Source: Candidatus Methanophagales archaeon ANME-1-THS | Lineage (GTDB): Archaea > Halobacteriota > Syntropharchaeia > Alkanophagales > Methanospirareceae | Assembly (NCBI GenBank): GCA_004212135.1 | Contig: RXIE01000111.1 | Span: 1-16,784, forward strand | Length of the DNA stretch: 16,784 nt | Direction of reading: 5' to 3' | Shown here: positions 1 through 6,645 of the stretch, in pieces | Position numbering within the stretch: position 1 is the first letter of the stretch | How the letters are laid out: each line of letters starts with the position of its first letter | Notes under the pieces: generated by a model | What the model was told of the DNA's origin: nothing | The model's database searches: none | Seen by the model: the letters and a program-made list of their open reading frames with translations, nothing else | Translations under genes and position numbers: made by a program

Positions 1-1
1 C

Positions 2-583
2 ACTGAAAAAATAGAAGAAGTGTTGCTGAGAATTGATACTTTTGAACTAAGAGATTGGCAAGGAAGTCTTGAACTTCTGTTAAAAATGGCTATGAACCTG
101 TCTATTGGCGGGCAAGAAGAGAAGGCAGCCAAATATTTCGGAGAATTTAATAATCACCTAGTTAGAATGGTAGTAGAGGGAATTAATGCACAAATCGCAA
201 GCACTCAACCGAATGTTGAGATTAAGTTAAATTTCAATTACCAATGTCATGAATCTGGTGGAAGTTACATGGCCGGGAAACAATTTAAAGAGGTTGTTGA
301 AACCTTATCCGAATTTTGTGAAGCAAGAACAGGATTTGTAAGGCCAAAGCGGTCTGAAAACATATCTCAGAAGATTACTGAAAAGCTTAAAAGACTTAAA
401 CACTATTTTGAACCATTTAAGGATGGAAAAATTGAATTTGAAAGCTACATTAAGCTGAGACGAGATAGAATACCTAATATTGAGCAATTCGGACTACAAG
501 ATGACGCTCAATTACGAAATTTACTTCCAACTATCATAGAAGTTGAGAGAGGTATTTTGAGGGAAATCATCACGGAGGGATGA
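2..583 (+). CDS. Unrecognised protein, 5' end outside window
   Basis: The frame is open from the first complete codon of the window, so the gene almost certainly begins upstream; a GTG at 20 is available but nothing favours it as the start. About 193 residues are visible and I do not recognise the family. The C-terminal half is rich in Lys, Arg and Glu and looks helical; no signal peptide, membrane segment, Cys/His cluster or nucleotide-binding motif is visible. The base composition is clearly more AT-rich than the next gene, which may indicate a separate origin. Its TGA stop overlaps an ATG (580-583), and the next gene's ribosome binding site lies inside its last codons, so the two are translationally coupled and probably work together. 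In view of the DUF499 partner, a role in a defence cluster is an inference from context only. Confidence 0.75.
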   Translation, partial: TEKIEEVLLRIDTFELRDWQGSLELLLKMAMNLSIGGQEEKAAKYFGEFNNHLVRMVVEGINAQIASTQPNVEIKLNFNYQCHESGGSYMAGKQFKEVVETLSEFCEARTGFVRPKRSENISQKITEKLKRLKHYFEPFKDGKIEFESYIKLRRDRIPNIEQFGLQDDAQLRNLLPTIIEVERGILREIITEG

Positions 584-585
584 AA

Positions 586-3252
586 ATGGCATTGCCGAAC
601 TGGTGGGAGGTCACCACACCGCATAAAGATATACGAGAAGGGAAACTGAGTGAGGCGATCTTCGCTGCGGATTTGGGCGATGTGTTCTATGGTAAAGCAC
701 CGTTAGAATACAGGGATGCAAGCATCTTCTTCCAGAAGACGTATCTCACCCATGGGTTAAAGAACCTCCTTGCGAATGTGCTCACCCGATTAAACGGAGG
801 AAAAGGCCTGTCTGCCGCGACTGCGGCGCAGGCAGGCGATCCGGTGATTCAACTTCAAACACCCTTTGGAGGTGGCAAGACCCATGCGCTTCTGGCTTTG
901 TACCATCTCATCAAGCACAGAAAAGAGGTCGAGCACCTGCCTCAATTAGCAGACCTTCCGAAAGTAGAAGCAAAGGTCGCGGTATTTGTCGGTACGCATG
1001 CAGATCCCATTTCCGGAAAGACGCCCTGGGGTGAGATTGCATCACAATTAGGGCACTATGACATCGTAAAGGAACATGATAAAAAACGCATCGCACCCGG
1101 AAAGGAAAGACTGAGACAGATTCTCGAGGCATCGGGCCCCACACTCATCCTGATGGATGAGATTCTGGAATATATCGTCAAAGCGAATCGTGCTGAAAAG
1201 GTGGAACGGATCACGCACGGCCAGACGCTCGCCTTCCTGCAGGAACTTTCTGAGGTCGTTGCCTCGTCTGATACGTGCTGTTTGGTTATCAGCCTTCCTG
1301 CAAGCCTGCTCGAACGCTATGATGAGGAAGCAGAACGGTCTTTACAACAGATACAAAAGATTTCAGGCCGGGTGGAGGCAGTTTATACGCCCGTAGAAGG
1401 TGTGGAGATATACGAAGTAATTCGCACGCGATTATTTGAGGAGTTCGGAGACGAGCAGAGGAGAAGAACTGTTGCCCAGACTTATTTTGACCTGTATCAG
1501 AAGCTTGGCGTCGATGTCCCATCAGAGGTAAAAGAAATTGAATATCGTGAACGAATAGAACATGCATATCCATTCCATCCAGAACTCATCGATGTGCTTT
1601 ACGAGCACTGGGGCTCTTTTCCCACATTCCAGCGGACAAGAGGCGTCTTGAGACTTTTAGCACAGGTCATTGCTGATCTATATACTCGGAAAGTCGTTTC
1701 ACCGCTCATCCACTCTTCGCTGGTCAATCTTGAGAATCAGGCGATACGGAGAGAGTTCATCAAGCATATAGGGAACGAATATGACAGTGTAGTTGCAGCA
1801 GACATCGCGGGCAAGAATGCCAAGGCACTGAAGATCGATAGAGAGATGGGAAGTGAATATGCAAAGTATGGGATTGCCTCTGGCATAGCCACCACGGTCT
1901 TTCTCTATTCCTTCAGCGGAGCTCAAAAGCGAGAGACGACGCTGCCACGAATTCGAGTTGCCTTATTAAGGGAGGGCATCCCGCATACCATTGTAAGTGA
2001 TGCAATCGGCAAGTTGGAGGATGAGCTCTGGTATTTCCATTCCGAGAAGAAGCACTACTCGTTCAGGAACAGGCCGAACCTTAATCGCGTGATTGTGGAC
2101 AAGGAAGAGACAATTCACGATGAGCGAATTCGAGAAGAACTGAGGGATCTTATTACGCGAAGATACGCAGGCAAAGCCCTTGAGGTATACCCCTGGCCTG
2201 AGGAGTCATCTGATATCCCGGATAACAAAAATCTCAAGCTTGTTATCCTCTCACCTGACCACACCTTCGACTCAGAAGCGGGTAAAAAGCTCGTCGCTGA
2301 ACTGTTCGAAAAGGCGGGCATCGGGTTCCGAGTTTACAAAAATACACTCTCCATTCTGGCACTCGATAACGCTCAGTATGCTAATCTTTCCAAAGCCATG
2401 AAACGATTTCTGGCACTTTCAGATATCCAAGCCGATACTGGGCTGCTCGCAACGCTTACTAAAGAGAGTCAAGATGAACTGAAGGAAAAGCTAAAAGGTG
2501 CAGAGAAGGAAATACCATTTAGAATTCTCACCGCGTACCGGCATTTAGCACTGCTGGAAGATAGCGGTATAACCTGGAAGGACCTGGGCATTCCAACCGT
2601 GGGAACGAGTGCTGCTATCTCCGAACGGGTGAAACTGTACCTCAAGGACCAGGAACGAATCCTTTCGCGGGTGACTCCCAAATACCTGATTGATAAGACT
2701 TTAGCCCCCGATGAGCATGAGAAGGGAGTGCGGGAGATCTACGAACTCTTGCTCAAAACTCCCGGAAGGTCTATCGTAGAGAATGAGTCCGTGCTCTATG
2801 AGGCGGTAAAAGAAGGCGTGAGGACCGGATTTATTGGGGTGAGAGAAGGCTCAACAGTTTATTACAGCCAGGATGTTTCGCCAACCGGGGATTCTGTCAT
2901 TTTACGTGGTGATGTAGCTAGGAAGGTGAAGGAAACGGAAGCACTTAGAGAAGAGGAGAAAGCGAAGAAGGGAGAAATAGAGAAAGGGAAGGGTGAGGAG
3001 CGAAAGGAGATAAAGAAAGAGGAAGGGATAATTAAACGCGTGACTTTACGGGCTAAAGTCCCATGGGACAAATTATCCTCTCTCATAACCGGTGTAATTG
3101 GGCCATTAAAGGAAAAAGGTCATGCACCTGAAATTACAATCGAAATTAAGGCCGAAACTGAAGAGCAGTTTGATAGAACCACGTTGGATACAAAGGTAAA
3201 AGAGACGCTTCAGCAGATTGGTGCTGAGGTCGAAGAGTGGAAGGAAGAATAG
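586..3252 (+). CDS. DUF499 family P-loop ATPase
   Basis: A large ATPase of about 888 residues matching the DUF499 (PF04465) type: the N-terminus with NWWEVTTPHKDIREG, then the Walker A loop TPFGGGKTH (about residues 92-100) and a Walker B strand LILMDE (about 187-192). The last 110 residues begin with a strongly charged Glu/Lys coiled-coil-like segment (about 775-810) and end in a small alpha/beta domain. I chose the ATG at 586 because GGAGGG (574-579) is six bases upstream of it; the ATG at 580 would leave no spacing. DUF499 proteins are known from defence islands, often with DUF1156 methyltransferases; none is in view, but upstream sequence is missing. An imperfect palindrome (806-837) encodes a low-complexity stretch just before the P-loop. 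The gene ends in TAG, and the frame stays open for another 79 codons. The biochemical role is unknown beyond probable ATP hydrolysis. Confidence 0.88.
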   Translation: MALPNWWEVTTPHKDIREGKLSEAIFAADLGDVFYGKAPLEYRDASIFFQKTYLTHGLKNLLANVLTRLNGGKGLSAATAAQAGDPVIQLQTPFGGGKTHALLALYHLIKHRKEVEHLPQLADLPKVEAKVAVFVGTHADPISGKTPWGEIASQLGHYDIVKEHDKKRIAPGKERLRQILEASGPTLILMDEILEYIVKANRAEKVERITHGQTLAFLQELSEVVASSDTCCLVISLPASLLERYDEEAERSLQQIQKISGRVEAVYTPVEGVEIYEVIRTRLFEEFGDEQRRRTVAQTYFDLYQKLGVDVPSEVKEIEYRERIEHAYPFHPELIDVLYEHWGSFPTFQRTRGVLRLLAQVIADLYTRKVVSPLIHSSLVNLENQAIRREFIKHIGNEYDSVVAADIAGKNAKALKIDREMGSEYAKYGIASGIATTVFLYSFSGAQKRETTLPRIRVALLREGIPHTIVSDAIGKLEDELWYFHSEKKHYSFRNRPNLNRVIVDKEETIHDERIREELRDLITRRYAGKALEVYPWPEESSDIPDNKNLKLVILSPDHTFDSEAGKKLVAELFEKAGIGFRVYKNTLSILALDNAQYANLSKAMKRFLALSDIQADTGLLATLTKESQDELKEKLKGAEKEIPFRILTAYRHLALLEDSGITWKDLGIPTVGTSAAISERVKLYLKDQERILSRVTPKYLIDKTLAPDEHEKGVREIYELLLKTPGRSIVENESVLYEAVKEGVRTGFIGVREGSTVYYSQDVSPTGDSVILRGDVARKVKETEALREEEKAKKGEIEKGKGEERKEIKKEEGIIKRVTLRAKVPWDKLSSLITGVIGPLKEKGHAPEITIEIKAETEEQFDRTTLDTKVKETLQQIGAEVEEWKEE
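806..837. repeat. Palindrome inside the DUF499 gene
   Basis: Bases 806-815 pair with 828-837 (ten pairs, one a T-G wobble) around a short GC-rich loop. It encodes a small Ala/Gly/Ser-rich stretch (about residues 74-84) between the N-terminal region and the P-loop. It is much more GC-rich than its surroundings. It could be an in-frame palindromic insertion or simply a GC-rich linker. Confidence 0.5.
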
Positions 3253-3312
3253 CAGCCGCTGATTCCTAAGCTGAAATTCATAACGAATAAGAAGAAGTGG
3301 GCTGGGCATCTA

Positions 3313-3492
3313 ATGGGAAAGGCGATGCGACCAATGCCAGAAGAGGATTTTGAATCTCAAACCACGGTTAGAAAACACCCTGTGCAAAGGAGGGGAATAC
3401 CGAATCGTCAGATTTGCGTCAGATCGGCGGCTCGATACCTTGCCTTTAATAACTTAACAAAAGAAGAAGTGAAAGAACTAAGTGGGGCGTGA
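3313..3492 (+). CDS. Possible small ORF or readthrough tail after DUF499
   Basis: This open stretch is in the same frame as the DUF499 gene and follows its TAG stop without another stop until the TGA at 3490-3492. From the ATG at 3313 it would encode 59 basic residues ending with NLTKEEVKELSGA. Its TGA overlaps the GTG start of the following nucleotidyltransferase gene (GTGA at 3489-3492), an arrangement typical of coupled genes. No convincing ribosome binding site precedes the ATG. Three readings are possible: a real small gene, a C-terminal extension of DUF499 reached by TAG readthrough, or the rest of a gene cut by a nonsense mutation. I recognise no family. Codon use (many GAA, AAA, GTG) is compatible with coding. 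Confidence 0.4.
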   Translation: MGKAMRPMPEEDFESQTTVRKHPVQRRGIPNRQICVRSAARYLAFNNLTKEEVKELSGA

Positions 3493-3920
3493 AGAAAATG
3501 CTCTCCGAAGCAGTAGTGGAAAAACTCAAGGAAGAATTGAGGACATTTTTCGGCACTGAACTCGCGAGCATTGTCCTTTATGGCTCGTATGCAGTGGGCA
3601 AAGAGACGCGGTATTCCGATATAGATCTGCTCATAATTGTCAAACGAGATTTTAGTGATTGGCGAGAACGAAGAGAGATCGAAACAGAACTAAGGATGAA
3701 ATTTTATTCTAGTATAGGATGCGTGTCGCCAAAAGTGGCTGCTCGTAATGAACTGGACAAAGCATTAACCTTCTACAATCCTTTACTTTTGAACATTCTC
3801 GATCATGGCGTCGTGCTTTTTGACGATGGAACATTTGCTTGGCTTAAAAACCGGTTCCGTGCCCTATTAAATATCGGCACTATAAAAAAGGAGGCTGAAC
3901 ATTGGTCAATAGCGATATAA
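3489..3920 (+). CDS. MNT-type nucleotidyltransferase
   Basis: A 143-residue minimal nucleotidyltransferase of the pol-beta superfamily (PF01909). The catalytic signature is visible: GS at residues 32-33, then SDIDLLI with the two metal-binding aspartates at 44 and 46, in the G-S-X10-D-X-D arrangement. The length is a little above the family's usual 100-140. The start at GTG 3489 overlaps the preceding TGA; the ATG at 3498 is an alternative. Its 3' end overlaps the HEPN gene by 19 bases, the classic MNT/HEPN pairing. In studied pairs the MNT protein is the antitoxin and nucleotidylates (for example AMPylates) the HEPN partner; that role here is inferred from the family and gene order, not shown by the sequence. 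Confidence 0.88.
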   Translation: MKKMLSEAVVEKLKEELRTFFGTELASIVLYGSYAVGKETRYSDIDLLIIVKRDFSDWRERREIETELRMKFYSSIGCVSPKVAARNELDKALTFYNPLLLNILDHGVVLFDDGTFAWLKNRFRALLNIGTIKKEAEHWSIAI

Positions 3921-4360
3921 CCAATCATGAAAAAGCATTACTTATTGCTAAGGCGTATCTTATAGAAGCGCACAGTGATTTTGAAGCTGTGGACACACTT
4001 ATTGAACACGGCAAGTATAATTTAGCTGTTTATCATGCTCAGCAGGCTGTTGAAAAACTCCTGAAGGCGTGTCTGGCAGCAAAAGGGAAGGTTGGGATAT
4101 ATAAACACGAGGTTTATCCCTTCTTTAAAGAGATATTTGAGAATGAAATAAGCGCCAGAGATTTTAAAATCCTTGATTCGAGTATTATTAAACTTGAAGA
4201 AGAATGGGCATTGTCGAGATATCCCAACTGGGATGTTGAACCCATCTGGATACCATCTGAACGATATAAAAAAGAGGATGCTGAAGACCGGCGGGAAAAG
4301 ATGAAAGCCGTTTTTCATATTTTGACTGACTTTTTGGGAAAGAGATATAAACTTTTGTGA
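3902..4360 (+). CDS. HEPN domain protein, partner of the MNT gene
   Basis: A 152-residue HEPN-domain protein (PF05168 type). The diagnostic helix AVYHAQQAVEKLLKACLA is at about 42-59, and a later SRYPNW (about 105-110) is also typical of the fold. The TTG start at 3902 is favoured because GGAGG (3890-3894) stands seven bases before it and no nearby in-frame ATG exists. I do not see a clear R-X4-6-H pair, the RNase signature of toxic HEPN proteins, so it may belong to the non-cleaving HEPN group or use a divergent site. With the overlapping nucleotidyltransferase it forms a two-gene toxin-antitoxin-like or nucleotide-handling module, next to a DUF499 ATPase. Confidence 0.85.
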   Translation: MVNSDITNHEKALLIAKAYLIEAHSDFEAVDTLIEHGKYNLAVYHAQQAVEKLLKACLAAKGKVGIYKHEVYPFFKEIFENEISARDFKILDSSIIKLEEEWALSRYPNWDVEPIWIPSERYKKEDAEDRREKMKAVFHILTDFLGKRYKLL

Positions 4361-4361
4361 T

Positions 4362-4407
4362 GCTGCAATAGGGTAAAGCACACCAGCATTAAGTTGTTGC
4401 TTCTACA
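4362..4407 (+). repeat. Hairpin repeat, copy A (diverged)
   Basis: This is a diverged member of a repeat also found at 6389-6426 and 9389-9428. The shared order is GCA(G/A)..GTAAA, then GCAC.CCAGCA, a short loop, TGCTTCT and CATNNTA. Here the inner stem is AGCA (4385-4388) with TGCT (4398-4401); the outer stem is mostly lost. It starts right after the HEPN stop codon and runs directly into the first group II intron tail. Confidence 0.5.
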
Positions 4408-4412
4408 TCATA

Positions 4413-4502
4413 GGAACCGAAGCGGCTTCGAGTGCGCCGAGTAAGGTTCATACTATCCAGGTGGTGAGAATCCAACCGGAGGGTGAGTACGGGCTACTTG
4501 AC
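4413..4502 (+). mobile_element. Group II intron 3' relic, copy 1 (degenerate)
   Basis: It shares with two other places (5506, 6481) the block from GGAACC.GAAGC.GCT through GTGYGYCGAG to GTTCATACT. It then diverges, with only a scrambled domain V-like part (TGAGAATCCAACCGG), and ends in GGGCTACTTGAC, similar to the usual AY 3' end of group II introns. There is no room upstream for intron domains I-IV, because the HEPN gene ends 52 bases before, so the copy is 5'-truncated. No reverse transcriptase is present. The assignment leans on its likeness to copy 3. Confidence 0.55.
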
Positions 4503-4593
4503 CAGAAGCGATGAGAGAAGGAGGTTTGACGTCGAGTTTTTATACAAAGAGGAGAATATAAGTGCATCGCGTTTCATGCGAAGTTCTGGGGAT

Positions 4594-5040
4594 ATGACTG
4601 CCAAAAAAATCGCTGCGTGCAGCATACTAACCGGTGTTTTATTTCTACTCTTCGACATGGTTAGTGCGCTATTAACCAGTCCACTAGTTTCTCCCTACGC
4701 AGATTTGCCAATCTGGAAAATACCACCGAATATTGTAGCTGGAGTCATCTTCGATTTAATCAATGGCGTTATTCTCGTGGTAGTCTATATAACCATTTAC
4801 AAGGGATTACCAGGACTTGGGTGGAAAAAGGGATTAAACTACGGGATTATTGTTGGTCTTTTCAGGGTTGTAATGACGTCCTTCTCGAGCATCGTACTGT
4901 ATAACGTTCCATTAATCGTGGTCACCTCAAGCCTCATCACAGGTTACCTCGAGATTGTAATCCTCTGCATGATACTCGCACTGCTCTATGAAAAAACGAT
5001 AGCCCGAACCCAAAGCGGCTCTGAACGAAGATTTTTATAG
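4594..5040 (+). CDS. Small multi-pass membrane protein, unknown
   Basis: About 148 residues with four hydrophobic segments (roughly residues 7-26, 41-64, 78-95 and 104-129 of the product from 4594), separated by short loops, and a short charged C-terminal tail. I do not recognise a named family. The frame is open further upstream to 4483, but those codons lie partly on the intron relic. A TATA-like element at 4540-4546 predicts a transcript beginning near 4569, so ATG 4576 or ATG 4594 is the likely start. I took 4594 because MTAKKIAAC runs straight into the first membrane helix. The last codons (5006-5025) lie in a short sequence related to the dispersed GAACCCGAAGC.GCTCTG motif, so the C-terminus may have been altered by that insertion. 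The stop is TAG. Confidence 0.65.
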   Translation: MTAKKIAACSILTGVLFLLFDMVSALLTSPLVSPYADLPIWKIPPNIVAGVIFDLINGVILVVVYITIYKGLPGLGWKKGLNYGIIVGLFRVVMTSFSSIVLYNVPLIVVTSSLITGYLEIVILCMILALLYEKTIARTQSGSERRFL

Positions 5041-5244
5041 CATTTCATTCTATCATCTTTTTATGCACTTATCCGACGCGGCAAAAGTATGAGTAGTTAC
5101 TGCGATTTGTATTCTGGGGCTTGCCGCTCTATCAAAAAATGCGCTTCATCTGCAGCTCGATTTTGGTTCGCTCTACGGACCTGTCTGGATTTAGATAGCG
5201 TACATACTATCAAACGAAAAAGCAAGAAAATCAAAAACGTGCAG

Positions 5245-5321
5245 TTTTTCACACTGAGTATCACCTCTCTAAAATGTGTGCTAAATTGTGCACAGGGCTT
5301 CTCAAATCCCTTTTTAACCGT
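5245..5321 (+). repeat. 77-base dispersed repeat, copy R1, RNA-like 3' end
   Basis: It aligns without gaps to 11466-11542, with about 64 of 77 positions identical by my count. Shared blocks are TTTTTCACACTGAGTA, GTGCTAAATTGTGCAC and TTCTCAAATC followed by CTTTTTA and CCGT. Near the 3' end, 5295-5300 can pair with 5305-5310 around a CTCA loop (five of six pairs), followed by TTTTT (5311-5315), like an intrinsic terminator. It may be the end of a small RNA or the end of a mobile element. The surrounding open frame (5089-5346) is probably chance. Confidence 0.65.
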
Positions 5322-5393
5322 GCGAAAAGCTCCACTTCAAGCATAGAGAGATCTCAAGAAAGGGGCGCTGAAAAGAAGGGGGAAGAAGGAGAA

Positions 5394-5501
5394 ATGAGGC
5401 TAATTTTTAAATTGAAGAATATGGTGGTGGCATACCTGCACTATCTGTGGCGTGAATTGCGACTGGTAGTTGAGCGAATAGCTATACCGAGGCTGCACTG
5501 A
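5394..5501 (+). CDS. Possible 35-residue basic small protein
   Basis: A short frame from ATG 5394 to TGA 5499-5501 encodes a basic, hydrophobic peptide beginning MRLIFKLKNMVVAYL. A purine-rich stretch with GGAG lies only a few bases before the ATG, closer than usual. It sits in the 600-base gap between two annotated genes and ends just before the second intron relic. I recognise no family, and nothing except the frame and the GGAG supports it, so it may be chance or a decayed fragment. Confidence 0.2.
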   Translation: MRLIFKLKNMVVAYLHYLWRELRLVVERIAIPRLH

Positions 5502-5505
5502 GAAA

Positions 5506-5623
5506 AGAAGCGGCTATGCGTGTGCCGAGCGAAGTTCATACCCTAGGGAGATAACCTCACGTCCGGTTCTGTGAAGAGGCTCATCGTGACCTCTGAAAAG
5601 AGGTGTTATGAGTTCTATTCGAC
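5506..5623 (+). mobile_element. Group II intron 3' relic, copy 2 (domain VI kept)
   Basis: It starts with the shared block GAAGCGGCT..GCGTGTGCCGAG..GTTCATACC. It then lacks the GAGCCGG strand of domain V (about 12 bases missing relative to copy 3) but keeps CACGTCCGGTTCTGTG. A domain VI-like hairpin follows: CTCAT..CCTCT-GAAA-AGAGG..ATGAG (5580-5612). The end is TTCTATTCGAC, with an A seven bases before the AC terminus, as expected of a branch site. Domain V is broken, so it should not splice. Confidence 0.7.
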
Positions 5624-5649
5624 AAGAAGTGGAATCAGTTTCACCCTCA

Positions 5650-6201
5650 CTAATTCCTTCTCAGCCTGATCAAATAGACCGTAAATAACCCTGCGAGTGC
5701 GAAACCCGCCTCGAATCCCGGCACTTTCGCTTCTGGTGTTGGCGTTGGTCTCACGGTGGGTAGTGGTGTTACTCCAGGCGTTGGTGAAGGAGAAGGAGCT
5801 GGTGGTTCTGTCCGTACCGGGGGCGTTTGTTCGGGTAATGGTTCTCTTAGGTTCACCATCGCTTCAGAGGTATGCCCCTCGCCATCATCTACCGTAATCA
5901 CGTACCTTCCTTCTTGAGCCGCGGAAGTATCAAAGGTTGCCTTGTATGTACCGTTTTCTACCCGAACGATCGCCGGGACGAGCTCGACCGGACCCTTAAC
6001 CGTTACAAGGATTTGAGTCCCCTCAGCTCTGTTGGTCGTTCCGGTTACCACCAGTGGCTCTCCTATGTCGACCGTGGGAAGTGTATCGAGCCGCGTAGAG
6101 AGCGATTCTACCTCATTGGACGAAAGTGCGGGTGCTGTGAGCGCACTCAGAGAAAGGATCACTAGCAGAACGAATGGTAGGAGTAATTCGTCCTTATCCA
6201 T
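5650..6201 (-). CDS. Secreted Ig-like protein with PGF-CTERM anchor
   Basis: About 183 residues. An N-terminal signal peptide (about 1-27, hydrophobic core LLLPFVLLVILSLSAL) is followed by a beta-rich, Ig-like region (about 40-120), then a Pro/Thr/Ser-rich linker (about 122-158). The C-terminus begins PGFEAGFALAGLF, a hydrophobic helix ending in RLRRN. This tripartite tail (PGF, membrane helix, Arg cluster) is the PGF-CTERM signal that archaeosortase A processes in Euryarchaeota, so the product is expected on the outer face of the cell, lipid-anchored after cleavage. The start at ATG 6201 is chosen because GGAGGT (complement of 6209-6214) lies seven bases upstream; a GTG at 6210 overlaps that site. 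A TATA-like A/T stretch lies around 6235-6250. The stop is TAG followed at once by TGA. Confidence 0.85.
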   Translation of the reverse strand: MDKDELLLPFVLLVILSLSALTAPALSSNEVESLSTRLDTLPTVDIGEPLVVTGTTNRAEGTQILVTVKGPVELVPAIVRVENGTYKATFDTSAAQEGRYVITVDDGEGHTSEAMVNLREPLPEQTPPVRTEPPAPSPSPTPGVTPLPTVRPTPTPEAKVPGFEAGFALAGLFTVYLIRLRRN

Positions 6202-6388
6202 ACAGTTCACCTCCCAATTTTATACTCTGAACCAAGCCTTAATAAATTTTTCATTCGGCGCAAATCGCCATCCTTCTTCTTAAATTATAAAAAGACGCTC
6301 TCCGTAGTTCTATAAAAATTTTAAGAACGCGAGCGGATTGCAATCTTCTCTTCGGTGTTCCTCCACTTATCATCTAATGCAGAGCAAA

Positions 6389-6426
6389 TGCAGTAAACGG
6401 CACGCCAGCACTCAGGTGCTTCTGCA
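6389..6426 (+). repeat. Hairpin repeat, copy B
   Basis: The outer stem TGCAG (6389-6393) pairs with CTGCA (6422-6426). The inner stem AGCAC (6407-6411) pairs with GTGCT (6416-6420) around the loop TCAG. The unpaired left side carries TAAACGGCACGCC. Copies A (4362) and C (9389) have the same order. It lies 55 bases upstream of the third intron relic and downstream of TATAAAA-like elements (6286, 6312), so it could be part of an RNA; that is inference. Confidence 0.55.
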
Positions 6427-6480
6427 GAGTATCTAACTATATGCACCTATCACCTGTTCATTTTTTAGTTAGCCATTAGA

Positions 6481-6592
6481 GGAACCCGAAGCTGCTCTGC
6501 GTGTGTCGAGCAACGTTCATACTCTGAAGAGCCGGCTGGGAGAAAACCCAACGTCCGGTTCTGTGCGAGATGGCAGGTTCTACGATCCAACG
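6481..6592 (+). mobile_element. Group II intron 3' relic, copy 3 (intact domain V)
   Basis: After the shared block ending in GTTCATACTCT there is a complete domain V. GAGCCGG (6529-6535) pairs with CCGGTTC (6555-6561), including the conserved G-U wobble. TGGG (6537-6540) pairs with CCCA (6547-6550) around an A-rich loop, and ACGT forms the bulge side. The catalytic AGC is present and the domain is 34 bases long, the usual size. Domain VI is shortened, and the likely 3' end is near TTCTACGAT. There is no upstream intron body or reverse transcriptase, so this is a 5'-truncated copy. Confidence 0.75.
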
Positions 6593-6645
6593 GTGGGCAT
6601 TCATGAAAAGGTAGTTGAGATCGACTTCACATCCCGGTCCATTTT

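Noticed and set aside
5089..5346. A protein family shared between the frames at 5089-5346 and 11361-11570 (both contain FFTLS and FSN)
   Set aside because: The likeness comes only from the 77-base repeat; differences are mostly non-synonymous and the flanking residues are unrelated.
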